DNA of 64,000 nucleotides from Mucilaginibacter galii (GTDB lineage: Bacteria; Bacteroidota; Bacteroidia; Sphingobacteriales; Sphingobacteriaceae). The notes beneath the pieces are model-generated. The model was not told where the DNA came from, made no database searches, and was given only the letters and a program-made list of their open reading frames with translations. Location: positions 186,001 to 250,000 of the forward strand of contig NZ_BMDO01000008.1 in the NCBI RefSeq assembly GCF_014635825.1. The letters run 5' to 3'. Of this stretch, positions 1 to 9,265 are shown one piece after another (position 1 is the first letter of the stretch; the number at the start of each line of letters is the position of its first letter). The position numbers were made by a program, and so were the translations under genes.

Positions 1-2
1 AC

Positions 3-1430
3 GACCCTAACTTTGTATCATTAAATAACACGCTTAGTACAAGCAGGGGTAATAAAACTACGATTACGCAGCGTCGGTTGGCAAGCTTTTTTAGTCAGGC
101 ATCCTTAAATTACAAAGATTATTTATACATAACCGGGACATTGAGAAACGACCGGACATCAACTATACCAATTGAGCGGTATTCTTTCTATTATCCGGGT
201 GTTTCGGGTAGTTTCGTATTTACCGATGCTGTTCCTGCTCTAAAAAAGTTTTTTACATCAGGTAAACTTCGTGCGGCTTACGCAGCTGTTGGTAAAGATG
301 CCAGGCCCTACGCTTATGAATCTTCTTTGGAAAGCAAAACAACGGTTGGCGGAGGATATGGCTATGGCCTTACCGGTCCAAATCCAAACTTACGGCCAGA
401 GTTTGCAAAGGCGTTTGAGTTAGGTACCGAACTTAGCTTTTTAAATGATAGATTAGGATTAGACTTAACGGTATACCGGAAAACAACTACCGATCAAATT
501 GTAAACGACATACGTGGCAGTTATGCAACAGGGTTTGTATTATTTAACTTGAATGGTGCTGCAACGCTTAGTAAGGGTTTAGAAATTACCTTGCGTGGAG
601 ATCCTATCAAGAGTGAAAACTTTAACTGGAACATTCTTGCCAATTTTGCGGCAAACCGAACTATCGTAAAATCTTTACCTAACGGTATACCCGAATCATA
701 TGTTTCTGATGCTAATTTGTATGCTAACATACGTACCGGTAACATCGTTGGCAATTCCACACGTGGTATAACCGGGCAGTTCTATTTGCGCAATAATAAC
801 GGGCAGCTCTTAATTAACCCCGGTACTGGTTTACCCGTTCGTTCTACTTTGTACACCAATAACGGATACGACCGTAATCCGAAATTTAGCATAGGTTTAA
901 CTAATACATTTAGTTACAAAGCATGGTCATTAAACTTCCTGCTCGACATTAGAAAAGGTGGAGATGTATTAAATGCCACTCAGCATTTCTTAACTACCGT
1001 AGGTTTAAGTACCCTGACTGAAGATCGCCTGCAATCGCGCATTATTGGTGGTGTACTACAAGATGGTAAAGAAAACAGCGCTAACCCAACAGTAAATAAT
1101 ATCGCTGTTACCCCATACTATCAAAACGGCTACTACACTAATATGAGCGAGGAACTGTTTATCGAAAAAAACATTAATTGGATAAGGTTAAGAGATGTTA
1201 CTTTGAACTATGCCTTACCGACCAGGCTCATTAAAAGGCAAAAATTTGTTAAAACAGCCAGCGTGTTTGTAACTGCAACAGACCTGTTCCTGATCACAAA
1301 TTATACCGGCCTCGACCCCGTAGTAAATGGCAATACAGCCGCTGTGGGTGGTTCGGGTGCAGTAGGTATTGATTATGGTAACTTCCCAATTCCTTTGGGT
1401 TTAAATTTCGGTATCAGAGTAAGCTTATAA
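3..1430 (+). CDS. SusC/RagA-type TonB-dependent outer-membrane receptor, C-terminal part
   Basis: This is the C-terminal half of an outer-membrane TonB-linked transporter; the reading frame is open from the first complete codon, so the gene starts left of the window. About 475 residues of beta-barrel are visible, with alternating aromatic strands, NPNLRPEFAKAFELGTELSF-type barrel segments typical of SusC proteins, and a final segment ending GLNFGIRVSL. The stop lies 10 bp before a SusD-like lipoprotein gene, the usual SusC-SusD order. In this family the barrel imports a ligand captured by the SusD lid. The substrate cannot be told from the sequence. The plug and signal peptide are outside the window. 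Confidence 0.9.
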   Translation, partial: DPNFVSLNNTLSTSRGNKTTITQRRLASFFSQASLNYKDYLYITGTLRNDRTSTIPIERYSFYYPGVSGSFVFTDAVPALKKFFTSGKLRAAYAAVGKDARPYAYESSLESKTTVGGGYGYGLTGPNPNLRPEFAKAFELGTELSFLNDRLGLDLTVYRKTTTDQIVNDIRGSYATGFVLFNLNGAATLSKGLEITLRGDPIKSENFNWNILANFAANRTIVKSLPNGIPESYVSDANLYANIRTGNIVGNSTRGITGQFYLRNNNGQLLINPGTGLPVRSTLYTNNGYDRNPKFSIGLTNTFSYKAWSLNFLLDIRKGGDVLNATQHFLTTVGLSTLTEDRLQSRIIGGVLQDGKENSANPTVNNIAVTPYYQNGYYTNMSEELFIEKNINWIRLRDVTLNYALPTRLIKRQKFVKTASVFVTATDLFLITNYTGLDPVVNGNTAAVGGSGAVGIDYGNFPIPLGLNFGIRVSL

Positions 1431-1440
1431 AAATAACATA

Positions 1441-3012
1441 ATGAAAAAGATATATATATTAATAGCCATATGCCTTATTTCGGCAAGCGGTTGTAAAAAA
1501 TACCTGGATGTTAATACCAACCCCAATGCACCTACATCAGTAACAGCAAATCTGTATTTGTCGCCCATTTTAAGCTGGATGGCAACAGGCCCTGTTTACG
1601 ACGGCCGTCAAATAAGCCGTTATATACAAAACTTCACACTAACGAGTTCGAGTAATTTGACTTGGGATCTGCAAGGCTACGATTTGCCTCCGTCTGACAA
1701 TGGCGGTATGCTTTGGCGCACCGTTTATGTTGACCATGGCCAAAACCTATTAGATATGACCAAAAAAGCCGAAGCAGAGCAGCGCTGGGACCTATTGGGT
1801 GTAGCGCAGGTAATCAAGGCTTGGGATTGGCAGAATTTAACCGATATACATGGTGAGATTATTATTAAGGAAGCTTTTACGCCAGATCCCACCAAAACAT
1901 CATTCAATTATGATACACAAGAATTTGCTTATGACGAAGTACGTCGCTTATTAAATTTGGCTATAGCAAACCTTCAGCGTACCGATGGCGCTGTTGATGC
2001 AGCATTTTTAGGTAAAACAGATATTGTATACAAGGGTGACAGATCAAAGTGGTTGAAGTTTGCTTATGGACTGCTGGCCATTAACCTCAATCATTATAGT
2101 AATAAAACATCTGTGTACAATGCTGATGCGGTGATTGATGCGGTTAACAAATCATTTGCGAATAGTGCTGATGACGCTGCTGTTAAATATACCGGTGTAT
2201 CAAATGATGACCGTAATTTTATTGGTCCAACGCGCGATAACTATACCTCTTACCGCCAAACAGCATTTATAACAGCATTAATGGACGGGACACAATTTGG
2301 TGGTGTGGATGATCCTCGCAAGAAGCGGATGCTTTCCCCTTCGCCCGACGGTACTTACAGGGGGTTGGTTACCGGAAGTGGTATAACGGGTATTGCTACC
2401 GCGCAGCAACCCTTAAACCTGGCAGGTTATGCCGCCATACCCGTGGTTGGCTCGCCCACTAAATATCTGTTTGACGATAAAAGCAGGTACCCGATCATGA
2501 CCTATGCCGAATTGCAATTTATAAAAGCCGAAGCGGCCTATAAAAAAGGGGACAGGGCAACAGCCTTAGACGCCTATACCAAAGCGGTATCGGCACACAT
2601 AGACTATGTTAACGCAACCAACGCAGATATTGGCGGCACGCCCACGCAAATTACACCAGCAGAGAAAGCAGCTTACCTGGCTTCACCAAACATATTACCA
2701 ACTGCGGCTAATTTGACCCTTTCGCAAATTATGTGTCAAAAGTATATTGCACTTTGGGGCTGGGGCTTTATTGAAACCTGGATGGACCTGCGCAGATATC
2801 ATTACACAGAGCCTGATCCTGTTACAGGTAACCAGGTATTTTTAGGCTATGTATTTCCTACTACCTTATACGCAGATAATAGTGGAAAGCCTGCCTATCG
2901 TATCAGGCCTCGTTACGCATCAGAATACGTATGGAATATACCATCATTGCAGAAGATAGGTGCTTTAGAGCGTGACTATCATACCAAAGAAATGTGGATT
3001 ACCCAGAAGTGA
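1441..3012 (+). CDS. SusD/RagB-family nutrient-binding outer-membrane lipoprotein
   Basis: A 523-residue lipoprotein forming the ligand-binding lid of the SusC partner just upstream. The N-terminus has a short hydrophobic segment and the lipobox ISASGC with Cys18, followed by the KKYLDVNTNPNAPTSV stretch found in the SusD-like_2 branch. Aromatic and TPR-like helices follow, including YAELQFIKAEAAYKKGDRA in the C-terminal half, a conserved feature of the family. It sits 10 bp after the SusC stop and 17 bp before a DUF4397 lipoprotein, so the three genes are probably one operon. The ligand is unknown; no glycosidase is next to it, so a non-starch substrate or a peptide is possible. Confidence 0.92.
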   Translation: MKKIYILIAICLISASGCKKYLDVNTNPNAPTSVTANLYLSPILSWMATGPVYDGRQISRYIQNFTLTSSSNLTWDLQGYDLPPSDNGGMLWRTVYVDHGQNLLDMTKKAEAEQRWDLLGVAQVIKAWDWQNLTDIHGEIIIKEAFTPDPTKTSFNYDTQEFAYDEVRRLLNLAIANLQRTDGAVDAAFLGKTDIVYKGDRSKWLKFAYGLLAINLNHYSNKTSVYNADAVIDAVNKSFANSADDAAVKYTGVSNDDRNFIGPTRDNYTSYRQTAFITALMDGTQFGGVDDPRKKRMLSPSPDGTYRGLVTGSGITGIATAQQPLNLAGYAAIPVVGSPTKYLFDDKSRYPIMTYAELQFIKAEAAYKKGDRATALDAYTKAVSAHIDYVNATNADIGGTPTQITPAEKAAYLASPNILPTAANLTLSQIMCQKYIALWGWGFIETWMDLRRYHYTEPDPVTGNQVFLGYVFPTTLYADNSGKPAYRIRPRYASEYVWNIPSLQKIGALERDYHTKEMWITQK

Positions 3013-3029
3013 GCTTTAATCTTAATTAA

Positions 3030-3827
3030 ATGAAAAAACTACAAATAGTGTTAGTAGCGTTGCTGCTAACAACACTTTTATATTCGTGTAAAAAAAATGG
3101 TGTACAGGTTATTGATCAAAATATTGAAGCCGGTAGCCCCCAAATCAAATATTTTAATTTTGGTGTAAACGCGCCTTCCGTAAATTTTTATGCAAGCGGA
3201 ACTAAGGTTTCTGCTGCCTTGAGTGCTACCGGTACAGAAAGTACAAGCGGAGTTAATTCAGGGGGTGTTTACCCGGCATCAAATTATAGTGTATTAAAAG
3301 CAGGCTCCTATAATTTTGAAGCCAGGTTACCGTCAACAGCAACAGCAGATCCTGATCTTTCAATAACATCTTTAAACGGAATTGTTGAGGCTAACAAAAT
3401 CTACACCCTTTATTTATGTGGCTTGTACACCAACAAGAAATCAGATGCTTTTTTAATAGAAGATAAGTTGCCGGCGGTTGATTACAATGTAGCTTATGTC
3501 CGGTTTGTAAACACCGTTCCTAATGCCACGTCAAATTTGAGTTTATACGCGCATAACACCTTAGCAGCAACAGGTGTTGATGTATTGGTAGCAGAAAATG
3601 TAGCTTACAAAGGCGCTTCGGGCTTTGTGCCCGTGCCTGTTGGTACCTATGAGTTGTTTGCCCGGTATCCATCGGCACCTACCGTCAATGTAATATCGCG
3701 CAACGGTACCAGTTCTGTTGCATTTGTTGGTGGTAAGATTTACACTATTGGCTCACGAGGAGATATTACAGTCACCGCAGCCACTGCTACCAACCGACCC
3801 CAGTTAGACAATACCTCAAACAGATAA
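3030..3827 (+). CDS. DUF4397-type lipoprotein
   Basis: A 265-residue surface or periplasmic lipoprotein: the signal peptide ends in the lipobox LLYSC (Cys20), followed by KKNG. Two related segments, IKYFNFGVNAPSVNFYASG and VAYVRFVNTVPNATSNLSLY, each followed by a YxLxA-type strand, match the repeated pattern of DUF4397 domains. In Bacteroidota these proteins often follow SusC/SusD pairs. The gene starts 17 bp after the SusD-like gene and is followed within 6 bp by a palindrome, so it closes the operon. Its biochemical role is unknown. Confidence 0.8.
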   Translation: MKKLQIVLVALLLTTLLYSCKKNGVQVIDQNIEAGSPQIKYFNFGVNAPSVNFYASGTKVSAALSATGTESTSGVNSGGVYPASNYSVLKAGSYNFEARLPSTATADPDLSITSLNGIVEANKIYTLYLCGLYTNKKSDAFLIEDKLPAVDYNVAYVRFVNTVPNATSNLSLYAHNTLAATGVDVLVAENVAYKGASGFVPVPVGTYELFARYPSAPTVNVISRNGTSSVAFVGGKIYTIGSRGDITVTAATATNRPQLDNTSNR

Positions 3828-3832
3828 GTCGC

Positions 3833-3866
3833 TAACCTAAAGCCTGGTTAACCAGGCTTTAGGTTA
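3833..3866 (+). terminator. Perfect 34-bp palindrome after the DUF4397 gene
   Basis: Two 15-base arms, the left starting taacctaaagcctgg, flank ttaa, and the whole 34 bp is its own reverse complement. It begins six bases after the stop codon. It lacks a strong T-run, so it may act as a 3'-end stabiliser or a bidirectional terminator together with the next hairpin. Confidence 0.7.
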
Positions 3867-3913
3867 ATATAGATTCCATTTTTTAATAGAGTTAAGCGGA
3901 TAAGATAGTTAAC

Positions 3914-3938
3914 AAAAGTTCCTTTAATAGGAACTTTT
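3914..3938 (+). terminator. Rho-independent terminator
   Basis: Stem aaaagttcc / ggaactttt with a 7-base loop tttaata, followed by further T and C residues. It would end the SusC-SusD-DUF4397 transcript. Confidence 0.75.
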
Positions 3939-4038
3939 TCCTTTATATAGCCTATCTTTTAAAATATAGCTTCATCACCATCCAATGTGATGCCTATTAA
4001 TTTAAGCTCATTATTTCTAAATAACTGTATTTTTACAT

Positions 4039-4947
4039 GTGCCACCACGTAAGACATCACCCGGACAATTGCTCAAAAAAAGAGAAGTGGCTACTTCAAA
4101 ACCTTCGGCTAAATCTAAAATTTCAAAAAACAATAAGGCTGTTAAAAATATTGGGGCTAACGTTTTTCGGTGGAAAGTTATTGCTATCACTGTATTGCTC
4201 ATTTTATTATCGCCTTTCTACTATGGCTATATACTTAAATTCTTTGCTTCATCCTGGCGCTGGGTTAGCGATTTAGGGTCATCGTCGCATTACCGTACTT
4301 ATCAAAGTTTTGGCATACGTATACCCACACGTTACCATATACATGGCATTGATGTTTCTTACGCGCAGGGTAAAATAAACTGGCCCAAAGTAAAAGCCAT
4401 GAAAGAAGATCATATACACATCACCTTCGCTTTCATTAAAGCAACAGAGGGTTTGCTTACTGTTGATCCGTACTTTAAGCGTAACTGGCGCGAAGCACCG
4501 AAAGTAGGTATCCGTTGCGGCGCTTACCATTTTTTCAGGCCGAAAAAAAATGGCCTATGGCAGGCTCGCTTCTTCCTGCAAAATGTTAAGATCGAAAGCG
4601 GCGATTTGCCCGCCGTGGTAGATATTGAGCGTTTGGACGGCGTGGCGCCAGCAGCTATGCGCAACCAGTTGCACAATTTTTTAAACCATGTGCAAACTAA
4701 AACACATGTAAAGCCCATTATTTATACCGGTTTAAGTTTTTATAAAGATTATTTGGAAGGCTATTATGACGATTATCCCCTTTGGATTGCCCACTATAAC
4801 CGTGAAGAGCTTAAAGCAGGCGCAAATACCAACTGGTGGTTTTGGCAGCATTCAGAAACAGGGAAAGTAAATGGGATAAATCATGCCGTTGATTTTAATG
4901 TGTTCAAAGGCGACAGTTTACAATTTGAGCGTTTCTTGATGAGGTAA
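4039..4947 (+). CDS. GH25 family lysozyme (muramidase), membrane-anchored
   Basis: Predicted to hydrolyse the beta-1,4 bond between MurNAc and GlcNAc in peptidoglycan. The 302-residue protein has a basic cytoplasmic N-terminus, one transmembrane segment (about residues 38-58) and a GH25 TIM-barrel from about residue 100. The GH25 signature is clear: GIDVSYAQG with Asp105, FAFIKATEG, GAYHFF, and the catalytic motif VVDIE with Asp195 and Glu197. The best start is GTG at 4039, because the overlapping ATG at 4037 is in another frame and the next in-frame ATG lies inside the catalytic domain. It stands alone between the SusCD operon and topB. Confidence 0.88.
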   Translation: MPPRKTSPGQLLKKREVATSKPSAKSKISKNNKAVKNIGANVFRWKVIAITVLLILLSPFYYGYILKFFASSWRWVSDLGSSSHYRTYQSFGIRIPTRYHIHGIDVSYAQGKINWPKVKAMKEDHIHITFAFIKATEGLLTVDPYFKRNWREAPKVGIRCGAYHFFRPKKNGLWQARFFLQNVKIESGDLPAVVDIERLDGVAPAAMRNQLHNFLNHVQTKTHVKPIIYTGLSFYKDYLEGYYDDYPLWIAHYNREELKAGANTNWWFWQHSETGKVNGINHAVDFNVFKGDSLQFERFLMR

Positions 4948-5144
4948 CACCTGCGTTAAATTATTAAGGTAGTAATGAACAAGTTGGTCAACTCATTTTG
5001 ATTAACCATTGCAGCAATACAAGCCTTTACTTAGTTTTAGACTGATATTATGGAACAGATACTGTGTATAGCTAACTTTTAGTCCTCCTTCAACAAAGTA
5101 ACTGGCACTACCACAGTATTATTTCAACTGCTTAGTATTTGAGT

Positions 5145-6980
5145 ATGAAAGTGATTATAGCAGAAAAACCATCAGTAGCACGCGAAATTGCAAGAGTATT
5201 TGGAGCTACAGTTAAGAAAGACGGTTATATAGAGGGTAAAGGTTATACATTTACCTGGGCTTTCGGTCACTTGTTGCAACTGGCTCCCCCGCAAGAATAT
5301 GGTTATTACGGCTGGAGCGTTCAAAACCTACCTATGCTGCCTGCTAAGTTTAAACTCTCTATCCGTAAAGTAAAGAGTAAAGAGGGGATGGTAGATGATC
5401 CCTCGGTGAAAAAGCAGTTGGATACGATAAAGTCTCTTTTTGATGAGGCAACTGAAATTATAGTGGCTACCGATGCCGGGCGCGAAGGTGAGCTTATATT
5501 CAGATACATTTATTACTACCTTAAATGTAAAAAGCCTTTTAAGCGTCTATGGATATCTTCGCAAACCGATGCCGCAATAAAAGATGGCTTTAAAAACTTA
5601 AAGCCCGGAACCGATTACGATACACTTTTTAACTCTGCCCATTGCCGTTCACAATCTGATTGGCTGGTGGGCATGAATGCTACACAAGCGCTTAGCCTGT
5701 CATCGGGCACTCGTTCGGTGCTTTCTTTAGGGCGGGTGCAAACACCTACACTGGCCATGATCTGTTCCCGCTACCTTGAAAACAAGAACTTTGTACCGCA
5801 AATTTATTTCCAGGTAGCCATACAATTAGATAAAGACGGACAACTTTTCCGGGCTATATCTGCCGAAAGTTTCAAATCCAAGGAAGATGCACAGATCATA
5901 CTGGATAGGGTAGAAGATGTGACCGGAGGCTTTGCTAATGGAGGTCATATTTTTAGCGTAGAAGCAAAGCCGCGCAAAGAACCACCGCCGCTTTTGCACG
6001 ACCTGAGCAGCCTGCAACAAGAAGCTAATAAGCGCAAGGGCTTTACAGCCGATCAAACGCTTTCCTTGCTGCAAAACCTTTATGAAAGCAAATTGGTAAC
6101 CTATCCTCGTACCGGCAGTCGTTACATCGGCGATGATGTATTTGCCGGTGTGCCAACCTTGATCGAAAAATTTACCGGCCATGCCGACTTTGGTAAGCAG
6201 GCAACTTTTTTATTGAGTGCTAAATTGAACAAGCGCAGTGTAAATGCAAAAAAGGTAACCGATCACCATGCTATTTTGCCCACAGGCGAAAAAGCGTACC
6301 AGCTAACGCCCGATCAGCAGGCCGTTTACGATATGGTAGTTGGCCGTATGCTGGAGGCTTTTCACCAGGAATGCGTAAAGGAAATTACAAAAATAGTGGT
6401 ACAGTCTGGCGCTAAGTTTACAGCAAGTGGTACGGTTATTAGCTCAGCCGGTTGGCGGGCGGTGTTTAACGAGGTTGACGAAGAGAAAAAAGATGAAGAG
6501 AATACCTCGTTACCTAAAGTTAAGAAAGGAGAGGATTTACCGATAACCAACAAGGCAATCTTAGAGAAGCAAACTAAGCCTAAACCCTTTTACAACGAAG
6601 CATCTTTATTAAAAGCGTTGGAAACTGCGGGTAAAGAAATTGATGATGAAGAACTACGCTATGCCATGAAAGACAGTGGCTTAGGAACGCCGGCCACACG
6701 TGCTTCCATTATTGAAACACTAATTAAACGCGACTACATTAAGCGTGAGAAAAAGAATCTGATACCTACCGAAACGGGCTTGTCTGTTTACGGTGTTGTT
6801 AAAGAGCAGCAAATAGCACAGGCAGAACTAACAGGCAATTGGGAAAAGCGCTTAGAAGAGATACGTTCTGGTGCATCGGTGACTGAATTTCAGCAGGAAA
6901 TACAAAATTATACCCGCGCCATAACACGCGAAATGTTAAAAGCAGGCGCCAGTTTACGCGCGCCAAAGATTGTTATGTAA
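5145..6980 (+). CDS. topB: DNA topoisomerase III (type IA)
   Basis: A 611-residue type IA topoisomerase that relaxes or decatenates DNA by cutting one strand. The TOPRIM domain begins at the N-terminus (MKVIIAEKPSVAREIA) and contains ATDAGREGELI. The active-site tyrosine is Tyr320 in LVTYPRTGSRYI. The motif SLGRVQTPTLAMI and the late GLGTPATRASIIETLIKRDY segment are both standard. There is no C-terminal zinc finger, which fits TopB rather than TopA. A TTG two codons upstream is open, but ATG at 5145 gives the conserved N-terminus. The gene is alone. Confidence 0.95.
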   Translation: MKVIIAEKPSVAREIARVFGATVKKDGYIEGKGYTFTWAFGHLLQLAPPQEYGYYGWSVQNLPMLPAKFKLSIRKVKSKEGMVDDPSVKKQLDTIKSLFDEATEIIVATDAGREGELIFRYIYYYLKCKKPFKRLWISSQTDAAIKDGFKNLKPGTDYDTLFNSAHCRSQSDWLVGMNATQALSLSSGTRSVLSLGRVQTPTLAMICSRYLENKNFVPQIYFQVAIQLDKDGQLFRAISAESFKSKEDAQIILDRVEDVTGGFANGGHIFSVEAKPRKEPPPLLHDLSSLQQEANKRKGFTADQTLSLLQNLYESKLVTYPRTGSRYIGDDVFAGVPTLIEKFTGHADFGKQATFLLSAKLNKRSVNAKKVTDHHAILPTGEKAYQLTPDQQAVYDMVVGRMLEAFHQECVKEITKIVVQSGAKFTASGTVISSAGWRAVFNEVDEEKKDEENTSLPKVKKGEDLPITNKAILEKQTKPKPFYNEASLLKALETAGKEIDDEELRYAMKDSGLGTPATRASIIETLIKRDYIKREKKNLIPTETGLSVYGVVKEQQIAQAELTGNWEKRLEEIRSGASVTEFQQEIQNYTRAITREMLKAGASLRAPKIVM

Positions 6981-7185
6981 ACGCTATAAAAATGATATCT
7001 CGGCATACCTTCATAAATCTGCCTTTTTACATAACTTATTATCCAGATTAGATCTTATTTTAAGGGAACATAACGAGAACAGCCGATTTAGACATTTCCT
7101 TATAAACAACTAATTAGATACACATACATATAATTTTGAAGGGGTTGCTACGGTTCAATAGTTATTATAAAACTAAGTTTTAAGG

Positions 7186-9096
7186 TTACCTGAACTTAAT
7201 AAAATAATAGGCTTTAACTGAACCAATTCTCACTCCCTCCTTTTGCGAATAATCAAAACTCATTTCCTGAAATTGTACTGTTACCTCAAAGTTTGCTTTT
7301 TGCTGGGTTAGCCTAAGCATTTTTTGCGGAACTGCATATTTTTTATCTAAGCCTTGTGGTGTGTTTGTATCCTCGTATGCTTTCATAATTTCGGTTTGCT
7401 TTGCCAGTTGTGTTGCAAGATCTTTAGCAGAAAATTTAAATTGGGTAGTACCAATATTGAGTATCATGTAATTCTGATCAAAATCATCATGCTGCTTAAC
7501 TACATATCCCGCCACGGTATCATTTTTTAAAGAGTCGGTATAAGGATCTTTAACCATCATATAATCGTACCCTTTTATTAAGGATATGCCTTCTTTAGCA
7601 TTGATATAATAATTGGCAAGAATGCTATCTTCTAATTCGTCTTGCGTGTAATTCTGCCGGTACTCATAGCCACCCAAACGTAAATAGCTTTGTAGCCACG
7701 CAGACCGTGTCCAGTTAAAGCTATCATTGTCGGCCATATCGTAATTGCTATTCATGTTGTAATCCTTTCTTAACGAGTCGTTTATATGCTTTAGGTTAAC
7801 ATTTAACAGCGACTGCATAGCATCAAAATCATAGTGTTTAGATATATAAACTAGTGTACTGGCCATACGTACAGCTACAAAAGGTTTAACTTTATTTTCA
7901 TTAATAGGTTGCAGTTTATTATGGCGTACTGATTTTGCCTTAATAAAGAGATCTAACAACACGGACTTTTGAGAACGTAAACTAATAGCCGTTGCGCTCA
8001 ACGGACCATAAACAACCAGCATAATTACCACAAACAAAGAAATTGGAATGACTTTGATGTTCGCCTTTTTATAAATTAGAAAATATACGATCAAAAAAGT
8101 AAGCCAAATAGCAAGGGCAATTATAAAATAGCGGTATTGGGTAATGCCATAACTATTTATCCTTGTGGTAACTGCCAAAACCAATAAGATGGTTAAGGGA
8201 AGCAAAAACAGGTAAAAATATTTACTGTAAACCTTAATCCATCCGTTATCTTCCTGTTTACGAATAGGGTAAATCAGTAGCAGTGACAGCAGGCCCACAC
8301 CGGCGTAACCCAAAATCAATGCAGATACAGAGCCTTTTGGCAGTTGCCACTCCACTAAAATTTTTGCCTCGTAAGCCAATAAAATAACCAGGTAAATAAT
8401 GGCCAGCGGGACCAGGACGTATTGAATAAAAAACTTTAATCCTTTTGGATATACAAACTCTGCTTGTACAAGCTGCGTATAGTTGGAAAACCCAGCCAAA
8501 ACAAACATTGTATTGAACAAGCCAAAAGTTACTATCCATATCTTATAAAGATTACTCCAATCTAACTCAAACCCAAATAACGAATTTACAGCGCTGAAAG
8601 CAGCTGTTAAACCTAAGGCCAAAGCCAGGCTGTAAAGTATCCCCAAGAGTAAGCGGCTTAATAGAGCCCGGTTAAACTCCCAAAATGCTATTGTATTATT
8701 AGCACCTGTGAACCCGGCAAAAGAAACAAGCAGGTGCGAAGCCAAAAATATCAATACAAAATGAACAGTATCTTGAGGGTGTGTGGTTGGCCTGAGCGCA
8801 AACAAAAGGCTTATGGCTATTAAGGCGGCGAAACTTTTTAACAACAACTTTTTGGAAAGTGAAAATGCCTTGCTTTGTACAAAAAGCGTGGTAGCGAAGC
8901 TAAGCGGTAAGCCAATGGCACTCATCATTAATATACGCCTATTCCAATTATTGCTGATGTATCCATCCAAATACATGTTAGAAAGACCAACTGCCGCAAG
9001 TGTCCCAACCACCGTAAAAGCAAATTCAAAAGGAAAGCGTTTAATAGTGTCTGTTATTTGCCGGTAAAGAAAGGTAGCAGATGGTAATTGCTTCAT
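7186..9096 (-). CDS. DUF4153 family polytopic membrane protein
   Basis: A 636-residue inner-membrane protein. The first two thirds hold about a dozen hydrophobic segments, starting FPFEFAFTVVGTLAAVGL and continuing through FIIALAIWLTFLIVYFLIY. The last third (about residue 400 on) is soluble, with DYNMNSNYDMADNDSFNWT and other Tyr/Asp-rich stretches. This layout matches the DUF4153 family, whose function is unknown. It lies 170 bp downstream of another minus-strand membrane protein gene and may share transcription with it. Confidence 0.8.
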   Translation of the reverse strand: MKQLPSATFLYRQITDTIKRFPFEFAFTVVGTLAAVGLSNMYLDGYISNNWNRRILMMSAIGLPLSFATTLFVQSKAFSLSKKLLLKSFAALIAISLLFALRPTTHPQDTVHFVLIFLASHLLVSFAGFTGANNTIAFWEFNRALLSRLLLGILYSLALALGLTAAFSAVNSLFGFELDWSNLYKIWIVTFGLFNTMFVLAGFSNYTQLVQAEFVYPKGLKFFIQYVLVPLAIIYLVILLAYEAKILVEWQLPKGSVSALILGYAGVGLLSLLLIYPIRKQEDNGWIKVYSKYFYLFLLPLTILLVLAVTTRINSYGITQYRYFIIALAIWLTFLIVYFLIYKKANIKVIPISLFVVIMLVVYGPLSATAISLRSQKSVLLDLFIKAKSVRHNKLQPINENKVKPFVAVRMASTLVYISKHYDFDAMQSLLNVNLKHINDSLRKDYNMNSNYDMADNDSFNWTRSAWLQSYLRLGGYEYRQNYTQDELEDSILANYYINAKEGISLIKGYDYMMVKDPYTDSLKNDTVAGYVVKQHDDFDQNYMILNIGTTQFKFSAKDLATQLAKQTEIMKAYEDTNTPQGLDKKYAVPQKMLRLTQQKANFEVTVQFQEMSFDYSQKEGVRIGSVKAYYFIKFR

Positions 9097-9265
9097 ATAG
9101 GTTAATATTTTAGTTTAAATTTTAAGGGTAGCATAAGTTTTAAGACTATTAAATTGGCAGTAGCTAAAAGTCACTTCCATCAACTATCGCTCAAATGTAA
9201 GTTAACTCATGCGGTCAAAATTATGGTGTTTACTGATGTGTAGTTAATACTTGTTGAGTTATGAA

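Noticed and set aside
5826..6182. 118-codon minus-strand frame
   Set aside because: Antisense to the topB coding region including its active-site tyrosine; no independent support.
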